The position numbers and the translations under genes were made by a program. A DNA stretch of 64,000 bases, from positions 1,798,001 to 1,862,000 of the forward strand of contig NZ_CP035704.1 in NCBI RefSeq assembly GCF_004168365.1. Reading direction: 5' to 3'. Source of the stretch: Pseudolysobacter antarcticus. GTDB lineage: Bacteria > Pseudomonadota > Gammaproteobacteria > Xanthomonadales > Rhodanobacteraceae. Below, in pieces: positions 1 to 8,391 of this stretch. The notes beneath the pieces are model-generated. The model did not search any database and was not told where the DNA came from. It saw only the letters and a program-made list of their open reading frames with translations. The number at the start of each line of letters is the position of its first letter. The first letter of the stretch is position 1.

Positions 1-563
1 CGCAGACCCGGCCGATCGCCGGAACTCGTGCGCGTTTCGCCGGTGATGATGATGTCGATCGCATGCGCGAATTGGTCGGCCATCCGAAAGAACGTGCCGA
101 ACACGTCATGCTGATCGATTTGGAACGCAACGATCTCGGTCGCGTATGCGTGCCGGGCAGCGTCGAAGTGGATGAGCTCATGTCGGTCGAGAGTTATACA
201 CACGTGCACCATATCGTCTCGAACGTGCGTGGACGTTTGCGTGTGGGCGTGACGCCCGGGCAAGTGATCGCCGCGGTATTTCCGGGCGGCACGATTACCG
301 GTTGCCCGAAGGTGCGCTGCATGGAAATCATCGCCGAGCTCGAAGGCGTTGCGCGCGGCGCCTACACCGGCGCGTTCGGTTATCTGGATCGCAATGGCGA
401 CATGGATCTGAATATCCTGATCCGCAGTTTTCTGCTGCAAGATCGTAGGATCAGTTTTCGCGCTGGCGCGGGCATCGTGGTCGATTCGATAGCCGAGCGC
501 GAGCTTGATGAAACGCGGGCCAAGGCGCGGGGATTGTTGCGCGCGCTCGGAGTCGACGAGTGA
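1..563 (+). CDS. pabB: Aminodeoxychorismate synthase component I, C-terminal part (5' end outside window)
   Basis: The open frame enters at position 3 and ends at 561-563, so about 187 C-terminal residues are present. Chorismate-binding motifs are visible: TRPIAGTRAR at the start, LIDLERNDLGRV, and FPGGTITGCPKVRCMEI. The LERNDLGRV and DxNILIRSF forms fit PabB better than TrpE. PabB converts chorismate and glutamine-derived ammonia to aminodeoxychorismate for folate synthesis. E. coli PabB has PIKGT with a catalytic Lys, but here the residue is Ala, as in TrpE. The stop overlaps the pabC GTG by 4 nt, which supports the PabB call. Confidence 0.88.
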   Translation, partial: QTRPIAGTRARFAGDDDVDRMRELVGHPKERAEHVMLIDLERNDLGRVCVPGSVEVDELMSVESYTHVHHIVSNVRGRLRVGVTPGQVIAAVFPGGTITGCPKVRCMEIIAELEGVARGAYTGAFGYLDRNGDMDLNILIRSFLLQDRRISFRAGAGIVVDSIAERELDETRAKARGLLRALGVDE

Positions 564-1393
564 ACGCGCGAATGCTGATCAACGGCGCAGCGCAGGAAAC
601 CATTTCGCCGCTGGATCGCGGTTTTGCTTACGGCGATGGCTTGTTCGAAACCTTACGCATGGTGCACGGTCGCGCGCCGCTATGGCAGCGACATATGCAG
701 CGGCTTGCCGAGGGCTGTATGCGCCTGCACTTGCCGCCGCCGGATGCCGATATGCTGGCGCAGGAAGTGGAAAAAGTTTCTGCCGATCTGGAATGCGCCG
801 TCGTGCGCATCACCCTCACGCGCGGTATCGGCGCGCGAGGTTATGCGTTGCCAATGGAAATGATGCCTACGCGTGTCGTCGCGGCGTTCCCGTTCGTGCC
901 GCTGCCGACGGATAGTTACAGACATGGAATCCGCGTACGCTGGTGCACGACGCATCTTGCGCTGCAGCCGCTGCTTGCGCGCATCAAACATCTGAATCGA
1001 CTCGAACAGATTCTGGCGCGTGCCGAATGGAACGATGCCGGGATTTTTGAAGGCATCATGTGCGATAGCGATGGACGTGTAATCTGCGCGACGGCGGCGA
1101 ATATTTTTTGCGTTCGCGAGGGACGTTTGATCACACCCGATCTGTCACAGTGTGGCATCGCTGGCGTCGCGCGCGCGGCGGTGCTGGACCATTTCGACGA
1201 TGTGGAAATACGCGATCTGTTGCCCGAGGAATTGATGCAAGCCAACGAGATATTTCTCTGCAACAGCGTGCGCGGTATTCTTCCAGTGAATTGTCTGGCC
1301 GATAAATCGTATGTGGTCCGGCCGCTCACACGCGAGCTGCAAACACATTGGCGATCAAACGGATGGATGGCGCAAGACGGAGAGCAATTCTGA
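560..1393 (+). CDS. pabC: Aminodeoxychorismate lyase (PLP fold type IV)
   Basis: A 277-residue protein starting at a GTG that overlaps the pabB stop (GTGA). It cleaves aminodeoxychorismate to p-aminobenzoate and pyruvate, the last step of the PABA branch of folate synthesis. The fold-type-IV start (DRGFAYGDGLFET, about residues 19-31) is clear. The PLP lysine is probably K143 in RIKHLNRLEQ, matching E. coli PabC. The C-terminal EIFLCNSVRGILPV segment is typical of the family. It is translationally coupled to pabB upstream and to mltG downstream (TGATG). Confidence 0.93.
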   Translation: MNARMLINGAAQETISPLDRGFAYGDGLFETLRMVHGRAPLWQRHMQRLAEGCMRLHLPPPDADMLAQEVEKVSADLECAVVRITLTRGIGARGYALPMEMMPTRVVAAFPFVPLPTDSYRHGIRVRWCTTHLALQPLLARIKHLNRLEQILARAEWNDAGIFEGIMCDSDGRVICATAANIFCVREGRLITPDLSQCGIAGVARAAVLDHFDDVEIRDLLPEELMQANEIFLCNSVRGILPVNCLADKSYVVRPLTRELQTHWRSNGWMAQDGEQF

Positions 1394-2445
1394 TGCGGTT
1401 TGAGTTTCGCAGAAACGTTTCAAAACAGCGTGGCGGTGCGCTGTTGCGTCTACTGTTCGTCGTGCTGATATTCGGCGCGATAGCGGCAGGTTGGTTTTAT
1501 CGCGAGTTCGAGAATTTTGCCGACAGCCCGCTGCATGTGCAGGGCACGGATGCGACGCTCGATGTGCCCCTGGGAACCTCGTTGCCCGGCATCGTGACTT
1601 TGCTGAAGGCGCAAGCCGCGAGCAGCGCGCCGTGGCCGTACTGGCGCGCGCTCGCGTGGCAGATGCACGTCACCAGTTCGCTGCACGCTGGCGAATACGC
1701 GTTGAGCGCGGAGCTCACGCCGCGCAGTCTGCTCAAGCGCATGGCGGCGGGTGAAGTAATCCAGCACAAGTTCACGATCGTCGAAGGCTGGAACTTCAAA
1801 CAACTGCGGCTCGCACTCGCGCAGCAGGAAAAACTGCAGCCGACCTTGGCCGGTTTGAGCGATGCCGAAATCATGAAAAAACTTGGCGCGGCCGATCAAG
1901 CCGCCGAAGGCCAATTTCTGCCCGAAACCTATGTGTATCTGAAAGGCCAGCCCGATCTCGATGTGCTGCGCCGCGCGCACGTCGCGATGCAACAGCAGCT
2001 TGATGGATTGTGGTCGCAGCGTGGTTCGGGCTTGCCGCTGGAGTCGCCTTATCAGGCGCTGATTCTGGCTTCGATCGTCGAGAAGGAAACCGGGCGTGCC
2101 GAGGAGCGACCGCAGATTGCCGGAGTGTTCATGCGTCGCCTAAAAATCGGCATGCGGCTGCAGACCGATCCGAGCGTGATCTACGGACTCGGCGACAATT
2201 ACGACGGCAATATTCATCGCCGCGATCTCGATACCGACACACCCTACAACACCTACACTCGCAGCGGTTTGCCGCCGACGCCGATCGCGCTTCCGGGCAA
2301 GGCCGCGCTTGCCGCAGTGATGCATCCGGCACCGGGTAATTCGCTGTATTTCGTCGCGCGCGGCGACGGCACACATCAGTTTTCGGATACCTTGGAAGCG
2401 CACAATAGCGCGGTCGGAAAATTTCAGCTCGGGAAAAAACAGTGA
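1393..2445 (+). CDS. mltG: Endolytic murein transglycosylase MltG
   Basis: 350 residues. I start it at the ATG overlapping the pabC stop (TGATG), not 15 codons upstream inside pabC. One N-terminal transmembrane helix (about residues 16-37) is followed by a periplasmic YceG-like domain. The catalytic glutamate lies in ASIVEKETGRAEER. The motifs LQTDPSVIYG and YNTY(T)RSGLPPTPI are family hallmarks. MltG cuts nascent glycan strands in the periplasm and sets strand length. The order pabC-mltG-tmk-holB is common in gammaproteobacteria. Confidence 0.94.
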   Translation: MRFEFRRNVSKQRGGALLRLLFVVLIFGAIAAGWFYREFENFADSPLHVQGTDATLDVPLGTSLPGIVTLLKAQAASSAPWPYWRALAWQMHVTSSLHAGEYALSAELTPRSLLKRMAAGEVIQHKFTIVEGWNFKQLRLALAQQEKLQPTLAGLSDAEIMKKLGAADQAAEGQFLPETYVYLKGQPDLDVLRRAHVAMQQQLDGLWSQRGSGLPLESPYQALILASIVEKETGRAEERPQIAGVFMRRLKIGMRLQTDPSVIYGLGDNYDGNIHRRDLDTDTPYNTYTRSGLPPTPIALPGKAALAAVMHPAPGNSLYFVARGDGTHQFSDTLEAHNSAVGKFQLGKKQ

Positions 2446-3083
2446 GAGGACGATTGATCACGCTCGAAGGCGGCGAGGGCGCGGGCAAAAGCACCGTGCT
2501 CGCGGCCGTGCGCGAACAATTGATCGCCGCTGGCCACGATGTCGTGCAGACCCGCGAACCCGGCGGCACGCCGGTCGGTGAGGCGTTGCGTGCCGTGGTG
2601 CTCGATGCGCAGTATCGTGGCATGTGTGCGCAGAGCGAATTGCTGCTGATGTTCGCCGCGCGCGCCGAGCTTGTGCGCAGCGTGATCGAACCTGCGCTGG
2701 CTGCCGGACAGTGGGTGCTGTCGGATCGTTTCACCGACGCGAGTTTTGCTTATCAAGGCGGCGGTCGCGGCCAGCCGCAGGAGCGCATTGCCGAGCTCGA
2801 AAACTGGGCCGCGAATGGTCTGCAACCCGACCTTACTTTGCTGCTGGATTTACCGGTCGAGCAAGGTCTTGCGCGCATGCGTGAGCGCGCTGCGGCAGAT
2901 CGCATCGAACTCGAGGCCGTGACGTTTTTTGAGCGCGTGCGCGCGGCATATCGCGCCCGCGCGGCCGCTCAGCCGCAGCGTTTTCGTATGATTGATGCGA
3001 GCCAGTCGCTGGAAAAAGTTCTCGCGGCAACACGGACAACACTCGCAGAATTTTTGCAGTCGTCGTCGGTGGCATCGTCATGA
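2442..3083 (+). CDS. tmk: Thymidylate kinase
   Basis: 213 residues, starting at a GTG that overlaps the mltG stop by 4 nt. It phosphorylates dTMP to dTDP. The P-loop GGEGAGKST is near residues 10-18, the TREPGGTP loop follows, and the DR motif with LID region is seen in LSDRFTDASFAYQGGGRG. Length is normal for bacterial Tmk. Its stop overlaps the holB ATG, so both are probably on one transcript. Confidence 0.96.
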   Translation: MRGRLITLEGGEGAGKSTVLAAVREQLIAAGHDVVQTREPGGTPVGEALRAVVLDAQYRGMCAQSELLLMFAARAELVRSVIEPALAAGQWVLSDRFTDASFAYQGGGRGQPQERIAELENWAANGLQPDLTLLLDLPVEQGLARMRERAAADRIELEAVTFFERVRAAYRARAAAQPQRFRMIDASQSLEKVLAATRTTLAEFLQSSSVASS

Positions 3084-4042
3084 CTCTTCCGGTGTGGCAG
3101 CACGATGCCTGGCAGAATCTCATGCAGCGTTTGACGCGCGGCGCGCTGGCGCATGCGTTGCTGCTATCCGGTCCGGCGGGCCTCGGCAAACAGGTGTTTG
3201 CGTCGTCTTTCGCGCAATCGTTATTGTGCAGTTCGCGTGATACCGATGGGAGCGCGTGCGGCGAATGCAAGTCCTGTCGATTGATGGCGGCAGGATCGCA
3301 TCCGGATTTTCTTCGCATCGGCGTGGAAGAAGAAAAATCGCAGATCAGCGTGGATCAGATTCGTACGCTCGGCGAGCGCCTGGCGTTGTCGACGCAATTC
3401 GGCGGTTACCAGATCGCGATCATCGCGCCGGCCGAGGACATGAACGCGAGTGCATCGAATGCCTTGTTGAAAACGCTGGAAGAACCGACCGCCGACAGCA
3501 TCATCATTCTGGTCAGTCATCAGTCCGCACGACTGTCGGCGACAATCCGCAGCCGTTGTCAGCGCATCGATTTCCGCACGCCCTCGGCAGCCGTCGCGCA
3601 GGTCTGGCTGGAGCAGCAGGGCATCAGCACCGCACAGGCATCACTTGCGTTGCAAACCAGCGACAATAATCCGGGTCTCGCGCTCGAATGGCTGCGTGCC
3701 GGCACGCTGGAATTGCGCGAGCAAGTGGCTGGTGATTTGCGTGGACTGATCGCCGGGCGTAGCACCGCGCTGGAGGTGGCGAATCGCTGGAGCAAGGCCG
3801 ATCCGGCGCAACGATTGTGGTTCGCCGCGCTGCTCTCGCGCGAGGAAGCCGGCGCGCATGTTTCAGGGCAAACCGGCCCGTTGGCCTTGAGCGCCACGGT
3901 GGATTTCGCCCGGTTGCCAGCCTGGTTTGATCAAGCCAATCGCGCGCGCGATTGGCTGCGTGGTCCGGTGCGACCGGAACTGACCTTGTTTGAAGTATTA
4001 TCGGCGTGGTGTGGATTGGTTTCGTTGCGGAGGAAAGCGTAA
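3080..4042 (+). CDS. holB: DNA polymerase III delta' subunit
   Basis: 320 residues, with an ATG that overlaps the tmk stop. It belongs to the AAA+ clamp-loader family and assembles with the delta and tau/gamma subunits. Visible motifs are a modified Walker A (LSGPAGLGKQVFA), zinc-binding cysteines (CGECKSCRLMAAGSHPD) and the sensor-like NALLKTLEEP. The other clamp-loader gene in the window, dnaX, lies at the far right end. It is followed directly by pilZ, as in Pseudomonas and Xanthomonas. Confidence 0.93.
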   Translation: MTLPVWQHDAWQNLMQRLTRGALAHALLLSGPAGLGKQVFASSFAQSLLCSSRDTDGSACGECKSCRLMAAGSHPDFLRIGVEEEKSQISVDQIRTLGERLALSTQFGGYQIAIIAPAEDMNASASNALLKTLEEPTADSIIILVSHQSARLSATIRSRCQRIDFRTPSAAVAQVWLEQQGISTAQASLALQTSDNNPGLALEWLRAGTLELREQVAGDLRGLIAGRSTALEVANRWSKADPAQRLWFAALLSREEAGAHVSGQTGPLALSATVDFARLPAWFDQANRARDWLRGPVRPELTLFEVLSAWCGLVSLRRKA

Positions 4043-4428
4043 TGCAAAGTCATACGGGTACTGGCGGCACCGGATCTGGCGCTGCCGCACCGCGACAAGG
4101 CATTCTGTCGCTCGCGATCAAGGACAAGGGCGCGCTGTACAACGCCTACATGTCGTTCGTCAAAGGCGGTGGCCTGTTTGTGCCGACGGTAAAACGCTAC
4201 GAACTTGGCGATGAAGTTTTCATCCTGCTCACACTCATGGAAGATCGCGATCGATTGCCGATCGCCGGCAAGGTGATCTGGATCACACCGAGCGGCGCGC
4301 AGGGCAATCGCACGGCCGGCATTGGTGTGCAGTTCAACGAATCCGCGGACGGCGACAGCGCGCGTACGAAGATCGAAAGCATCCTCGCTGGCGTTGTTTC
4401 ATCCGAACGCCCGACGCATACGATGTAA
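4042..4428 (+). CDS. pilZ: PilZ-domain protein of the type IV pilus PilZ type
   Basis: 128 residues. I chose the ATG overlapping the holB stop because GGAGGA at 4029-4034 is well placed as a ribosome binding site. A start 12 codons upstream would lie inside holB. The protein matches the short single-domain PilZ needed for type IV pilus assembly (GILSLAIKDKGALYNAYM, later FVKGGGLFVPT, VIWITPSGAQGNR, GIGVQF). The canonical c-di-GMP ligands (RxxxR and D/NxSxxG) are not apparent, as in the orthodox xanthomonad PilZ that does not bind c-di-GMP. Confidence 0.9.
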   Translation: MQSHTGTGGTGSGAAAPRQGILSLAIKDKGALYNAYMSFVKGGGLFVPTVKRYELGDEVFILLTLMEDRDRLPIAGKVIWITPSGAQGNRTAGIGVQFNESADGDSARTKIESILAGVVSSERPTHTM

Positions 4429-5354
4429 TGCGCATCCTCGTGCTTGGTGCCGGCGGCACTGGCGGTTATTTCGGTGGGAGGCTGCTCGAAGCTGGCGCTG
4501 ACGTGACCTTTCTGGTGCGACCTGCACGCGCGCAGCGTCTCGCAACCGATGGCTTGCGGATCATCAGCCTGTGCGGTGATTTCAGTTCGCCGGTAAAAAC
4601 TCTGACCGCGCTCGATGGTGTGGCGACATTCGATCTGATCCTGCTTTCGTGCAAGGCCTATGATCTCGACTCGGCCATCGCCGCGATTCGTCCGGCAGTC
4701 GGTCCACAAACACGCATCCTGCCTTTGCTCAACGGACTCAAACATTTCGATGTGCTCGATGCGGCGTTCGGCAGCGAACATGTGCTCGGCGGCTTGTGCC
4801 ATATCTCGGTGACGCTTGGCGCCGATGGCGAAATTCAGCACCTCAACAAATTGCATCGACTGACGTTTGGCAATCGCAATGCCGATGATAAATCGCTGAC
4901 AACGATCGCCGCGCTGCTCGGCTCTATCAACGCCGAAGTGCGGGTCAGCGAACAGATCACCATCGAGCTGTGGGAGAAATTTGTTTTCCTCGCGAGCCTT
5001 GCTGGCATTACCTGCCTGATGCGTGCCTCCATCGGCGATATCGCCGCGACTACAGATGGCGCCGCATTTGCGCGCAGGTTGTTGCAGACCTGTGCGGAAG
5101 TCGCGCGTCGCAGCGGTATTGCGCCGCGTGAACGAAGTCTGTTGGAAGCCGACGCCGCACTTACCGCGATCGACTCCACGTTGAAAGCATCGATGCTGCG
5201 TGATATCGAACGCGGCGGTGCAACCGAAGGCGAACATATCCTCGGCGACATGCTCGCTCGTGCGCGCCAGTACGAAATTCCGAATGATGTGCTTGCGCTC
5301 GCTCGCTGCCATGTGCAGGCCTATGAAGTGCAGCGTCTGCGCGCGAACATTTGA
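4428..5354 (+). CDS. Ketopantoate reductase family protein (ApbA/PanE)
   Basis: 308 residues; the ATG overlaps the pilZ stop. An N-terminal Rossmann motif (VLGAGGTGGYFGG) binds NADPH. The conserved Lys lies in LLSCKAYDLDSAI, and the C-terminal all-helical domain contains ELWEKFVFLASLAG with a downstream Asp/Ser region. The family reduces 2-dehydropantoate to pantoate for coenzyme A synthesis. Paralogues with other 2-oxoacid substrates exist, so panE itself is not certain. It is the last gene of the rightward run; the next gene converges 27 nt away. Confidence 0.85.
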   Translation: MRILVLGAGGTGGYFGGRLLEAGADVTFLVRPARAQRLATDGLRIISLCGDFSSPVKTLTALDGVATFDLILLSCKAYDLDSAIAAIRPAVGPQTRILPLLNGLKHFDVLDAAFGSEHVLGGLCHISVTLGADGEIQHLNKLHRLTFGNRNADDKSLTTIAALLGSINAEVRVSEQITIELWEKFVFLASLAGITCLMRASIGDIAATTDGAAFARRLLQTCAEVARRSGIAPRERSLLEADAALTAIDSTLKASMLRDIERGGATEGEHILGDMLARARQYEIPNDVLALARCHVQAYEVQRLRANI

Positions 5355-5381
5355 CGAGCCTGCAACGCCAATTAACGATGA

Positions 5382-6260
5382 TCAATTTGCTATCGACGGG
5401 CAGTGATAGCCGAATTGGCGTAGCACGGGACCTGCAATTATCGCAAAGCGTTGAGCTTCGTCCGCACTCATCGCGGTTCTCCATGCGTATACGCGACTGG
5501 CGTCAGGCGGCTCGCTGGTTTTGCGCTGATTGAACAGGCGCCGCTCATGGCTCACGAGCAACTGGCCGGCGCTGTCGTAACGCGCATGATGTTCACTCAA
5601 TCGTTGCGATGCGTGATGGTGATACGCCAACATGCGCTCATCGAAGTCCAGTTCGATGAAATCACAGACACGACGCAAATTCGTACGGGGATCGAAGATG
5701 AGATCCTCGTAACGCAATTCGAGATAATGCGGACATAACTTGCCCTGCTCGGAACCGGTAGTCACCCAGTGTTGCCAATGTCTTGCCTGGGTTTCCACAT
5801 CCGGACCCGGCGAGAACCATGTTTGACGTAGCGATAGCGCTACATCCCGGCCATCGCGGATCACATGGATGAAACGCGCTTCGGGCAAGACGTCTGCAAT
5901 CATTCGCAGATGCAGGCAATACATGGGCGTTTTATCGCCATAGCGCGGCTTGCCGTGACGGTCAGCATAAAGACGATAAAACGTGCGATAACCTGCTGCG
6001 ATGCTGAAAGGTTCGACGGCATCCAGTGCTTCCCGAAATGTCGTTGCATCGACACCAAAATCGGCCCAGGCAGGCGCTTTTGGCGGATGTTGCGTTACTG
6101 CATCGAAGAGCGCTTCGCGCAGTCCTGTTGAAACATTCGATAGTGTCGGAGCGCGATCAAGGAAACCGGTCTCGGGAGGAATCGCCAGGGCAGGATGTGC
6201 ATCCAGCATCAAACGCAACAATGTGGTGCCTGATCGACCGCAACCGACAATGATCGGCAT
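5382..6260 (-). CDS. Sulfotransferase family protein
   Basis: About 292 residues from the ATG at 6260. In-frame GTG codons at 6293 and 6326 are alternatives, and 6326 would overlap the upstream gene. The PAPS 5'-phosphosulfate loop GCGRSGTTLLR lies at the very N terminus, and the 3'-phosphate site is in FIHVIRDGRDVALSLRQ. YLELRYEDL follows. The family transfers sulfate from PAPS to a hydroxyl or amine. The substrate is unknown. The neighbours suggest a surface glycan or exported molecule. It is the last gene of the leftward block. Confidence 0.85.
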   Translation of the reverse strand: MPIIVGCGRSGTTLLRLMLDAHPALAIPPETGFLDRAPTLSNVSTGLREALFDAVTQHPPKAPAWADFGVDATTFREALDAVEPFSIAAGYRTFYRLYADRHGKPRYGDKTPMYCLHLRMIADVLPEARFIHVIRDGRDVALSLRQTWFSPGPDVETQARHWQHWVTTGSEQGKLCPHYLELRYEDLIFDPRTNLRRVCDFIELDFDERMLAYHHHASQRLSEHHARYDSAGQLLVSHERRLFNQRKTSEPPDASRVYAWRTAMSADEAQRFAIIAGPVLRQFGYHCPSIAN

Positions 6261-6294
6261 TGGTGGAAAATCCGGCACCACATTGCGAACCACT

Positions 6295-7218
6295 TTATTG
6301 CAAAGTGACCGTTGCGTTGGGCGCACAAGCTACGCCTGGATTATTGCCCTTCTTGTTGTTTCCTGCAGTGGCTATGGTGCCCGGACTGCCGACATTGCAG
6401 CCGATGCCAATTGCATTATTGTAGATGCTGTTATTCGACAGCCTTATCGTGGCGCCGGTTTCTGCTTGCACGGCTGTGGCGTTGCTGGTAAGGATATTGT
6501 TTTCGGCAGCAATCGAACCCAAGGTCGCGTGCAAACCGAAACCACTGGTCTGGGTGATCGTGGAGTTGGAGATGTCTGCTGCTACGCTGCCGAAGCCGGT
6601 ATTCACGCCGTTAGTCACACCCCGAATCGATACGTTGCTGAGCGAGGCGGACAGCGTTCCTGCCGTGGTGGTCAAATTGATTCCGGTTTGCGCGATGGTG
6701 CTGATCGACGTATTGCGCACAACCACGTCGCCGCTCGCTGCCAAGGCAACGTCAATGCCATGAACGCTGAACCCCATGAGATTGCAGTTTTCGACAACCA
6801 GCTGCCCACCTGCGATATACCGGATGGCGCTGATTCCAGGAGTGAGGCCCTGACCGAGGCCATTGAAGGAAAGATTGCGCAGGATTACCGTGGCGTTCGA
6901 TGGTGCGTTGACGATGACACCATTGGTGCCGGACACGAGTATCGACGCCACCTGCCCACCACCACCATCGAGCGTGATCGCTTTGGTGATGGTCACGGCG
7001 CCGAAACCAGCCGGATCGAGCGCGTCGATTTCACCACCAGTTGCGGTTTTCGAGATCGCACCAGCAAAGGTCTTGCACGGTGCCGTGCGGCTGCACGGGT
7101 TGGCATCGTCGCCGACTCCGGAAACCCAGGTGCGGGTTGTTGCCTGCGCTTGCGCAAGCGTGGATGTAAGGAATATGCAAGCCAAAACAGCGAATAAGTA
7201 AAGCATGGCACGTTTCAT
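6295..7218 (-). CDS. Secreted right-handed beta-helix repeat protein
   Basis: 307 residues from the ATG at 7218, preceded by a GGGGG ribosome-binding tract. An ATG 20 codons upstream would add residues before the signal peptide and is less likely. The Sec signal peptide ends near LAQAQA (about residue 26). The mature part has regular short strands rich in N, S, T, G and V (for example NGVIVNAPSNATVILRNLSF), typical of a parallel beta-helix. Two cysteine pairs (NPCSRTAPCK near the N terminus; GCN and ACAP at the C terminus) may cap the helix. Catalytic function, if any, is not recognisable. Confidence 0.82.
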   Translation of the reverse strand: MKRAMLYLFAVLACIFLTSTLAQAQATTRTWVSGVGDDANPCSRTAPCKTFAGAISKTATGGEIDALDPAGFGAVTITKAITLDGGGGQVASILVSGTNGVIVNAPSNATVILRNLSFNGLGQGLTPGISAIRYIAGGQLVVENCNLMGFSVHGIDVALAASGDVVVRNTSISTIAQTGINLTTTAGTLSASLSNVSIRGVTNGVNTGFGSVAADISNSTITQTSGFGLHATLGSIAAENNILTSNATAVQAETGATIRLSNNSIYNNAIGIGCNVGSPGTIATAGNNKKGNNPGVACAPNATVTLQ

Positions 7219-7290
7219 AAAAGAACCCCCACGATTGGTTGTTGGAAAACTCCGATTTGCAGTATTGCCCATATGCAATTCACGGTCACA

Positions 7291-8391
7291 CTACCCCTGC
7301 TCAAACGCTCGTACAAGTGAAACGACATGATCGATAGCGATATCCGATAACTCGGGGTAAATGGGCAACGCCAGCATGTGATCGGCATTGCGTTCTGCCT
7401 GCGGCAAAGAAAGCGCATTCACACCGTTGCCGAAAGCACTCTGCAGATGACACGGCGTTGGATAATAAATCGCTGTTTCCACATCGTGCTCGGCCAGAAA
7501 CGCTCGAAGTGCGTTGCGTTGCGGGTGGATGACAGCGAAGTGGTGGAATACTGACGTACTGCTATTGCAGCCCGGTGGCAGAATGCAGCGGGTATTTTGC
7601 AGGCCGATCCGATAGCGTTGCGCTAATGCAAGTCTGCGGGCGTTCCAATGGTCGAGGTGGGGCAGCTTGACGCGCAGAATAGCCGCCTGGATTTCGTCCA
7701 GACGGCTATTGATTCCAATCTCGCTGTGGCTGAATGCGCTGGTGCGTCCATGATTGCGCAGCCGGCGCAGATGCGCGGCAAGTTCCGGGTCGTCACAGCA
7801 GATGGCGCCGCCATCGCCGCAGGCGCCAAGATTTTTTGTCGGATAAAAACTGAAGGCGCCGGCAACGCCCAGAGTGCCGACACGTCGACCGCGATATGCT
7901 GCTCCGAGGGCTTGGGCGCAGTCTTCGATCAGATGCAGATTGCGCGCCGCGCAGAATTCCTGGATCGGTGCCAGATCGACGGGCTGGCCATACAAATGCA
8001 CGGCGATGACGGCTTTTACTTTTGGACTGAAGGCATCCTCGACACTACGCAAATCGATATTGAACGCGCCATTGGCGCAATCGGCAAAACGCGGTTGCGC
8101 GCCGGCCAGACAAACCGCTTCGGCCGTGGCGAAAAAAGTAAAAGATGGAACGATCACCTCGTCGTCTGCACCAATGCCAAGAGCCTTTAGCGAAAGCAGT
8201 AGCGCATCCGTGCCGGAGTTGACGGCGACAACTTCGCGCACGCCCAGATAGGCGCCGAGTTCCTTTTCGAAAGCGGCGTTTTCCGTGGCATTGGAATAGC
8301 GGCCGCTTTCCAGCACGTGCCGTACGGCAGCATCAATCTCGTAGCGCAGCGCGCGGTACTGTGCCGCGATGTCGAAAAAAGCCACCTTCAT
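7291..8391 (-). CDS. DegT/DnrJ/EryC1/StrS sugar aminotransferase, GnnB-like
   Basis: 366 residues starting at the ATG that overlaps the upstream oxidoreductase stop (ATGA). A PLP-dependent nucleotide-sugar aminotransferase. The internal aldimine lysine is K186 in FSFYPTKNLGACGDGGA. VNSGTDALLLSLKA and the EDCAQALGA segment bind PLP. Adjacency and coupling to a GnnA-like dehydrogenase suggest that it transaminates a 3-keto-UDP-GlcNAc intermediate to UDP-GlcNAc3N, as GnnB does. That substrate is an inference; other 3- or 4-keto sugars are possible. Confidence 0.9.
   Translation of the reverse strand: MKVAFFDIAAQYRALRYEIDAAVRHVLESGRYSNATENAAFEKELGAYLGVREVVAVNSGTDALLLSLKALGIGADDEVIVPSFTFFATAEAVCLAGAQPRFADCANGAFNIDLRSVEDAFSPKVKAVIAVHLYGQPVDLAPIQEFCAARNLHLIEDCAQALGAAYRGRRVGTLGVAGAFSFYPTKNLGACGDGGAICCDDPELAAHLRRLRNHGRTSAFSHSEIGINSRLDEIQAAILRVKLPHLDHWNARRLALAQRYRIGLQNTRCILPPGCNSSTSVFHHFAVIHPQRNALRAFLAEHDVETAIYYPTPCHLQSAFGNGVNALSLPQAERNADHMLALPIYPELSDIAIDHVVSLVRAFEQG

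Noticed and set aside
4197..5312. 371-codon leftward frame over the ketopantoate reductase gene
   Set aside because: Opposite strand of a well-conserved gene; composition of a shadow frame.
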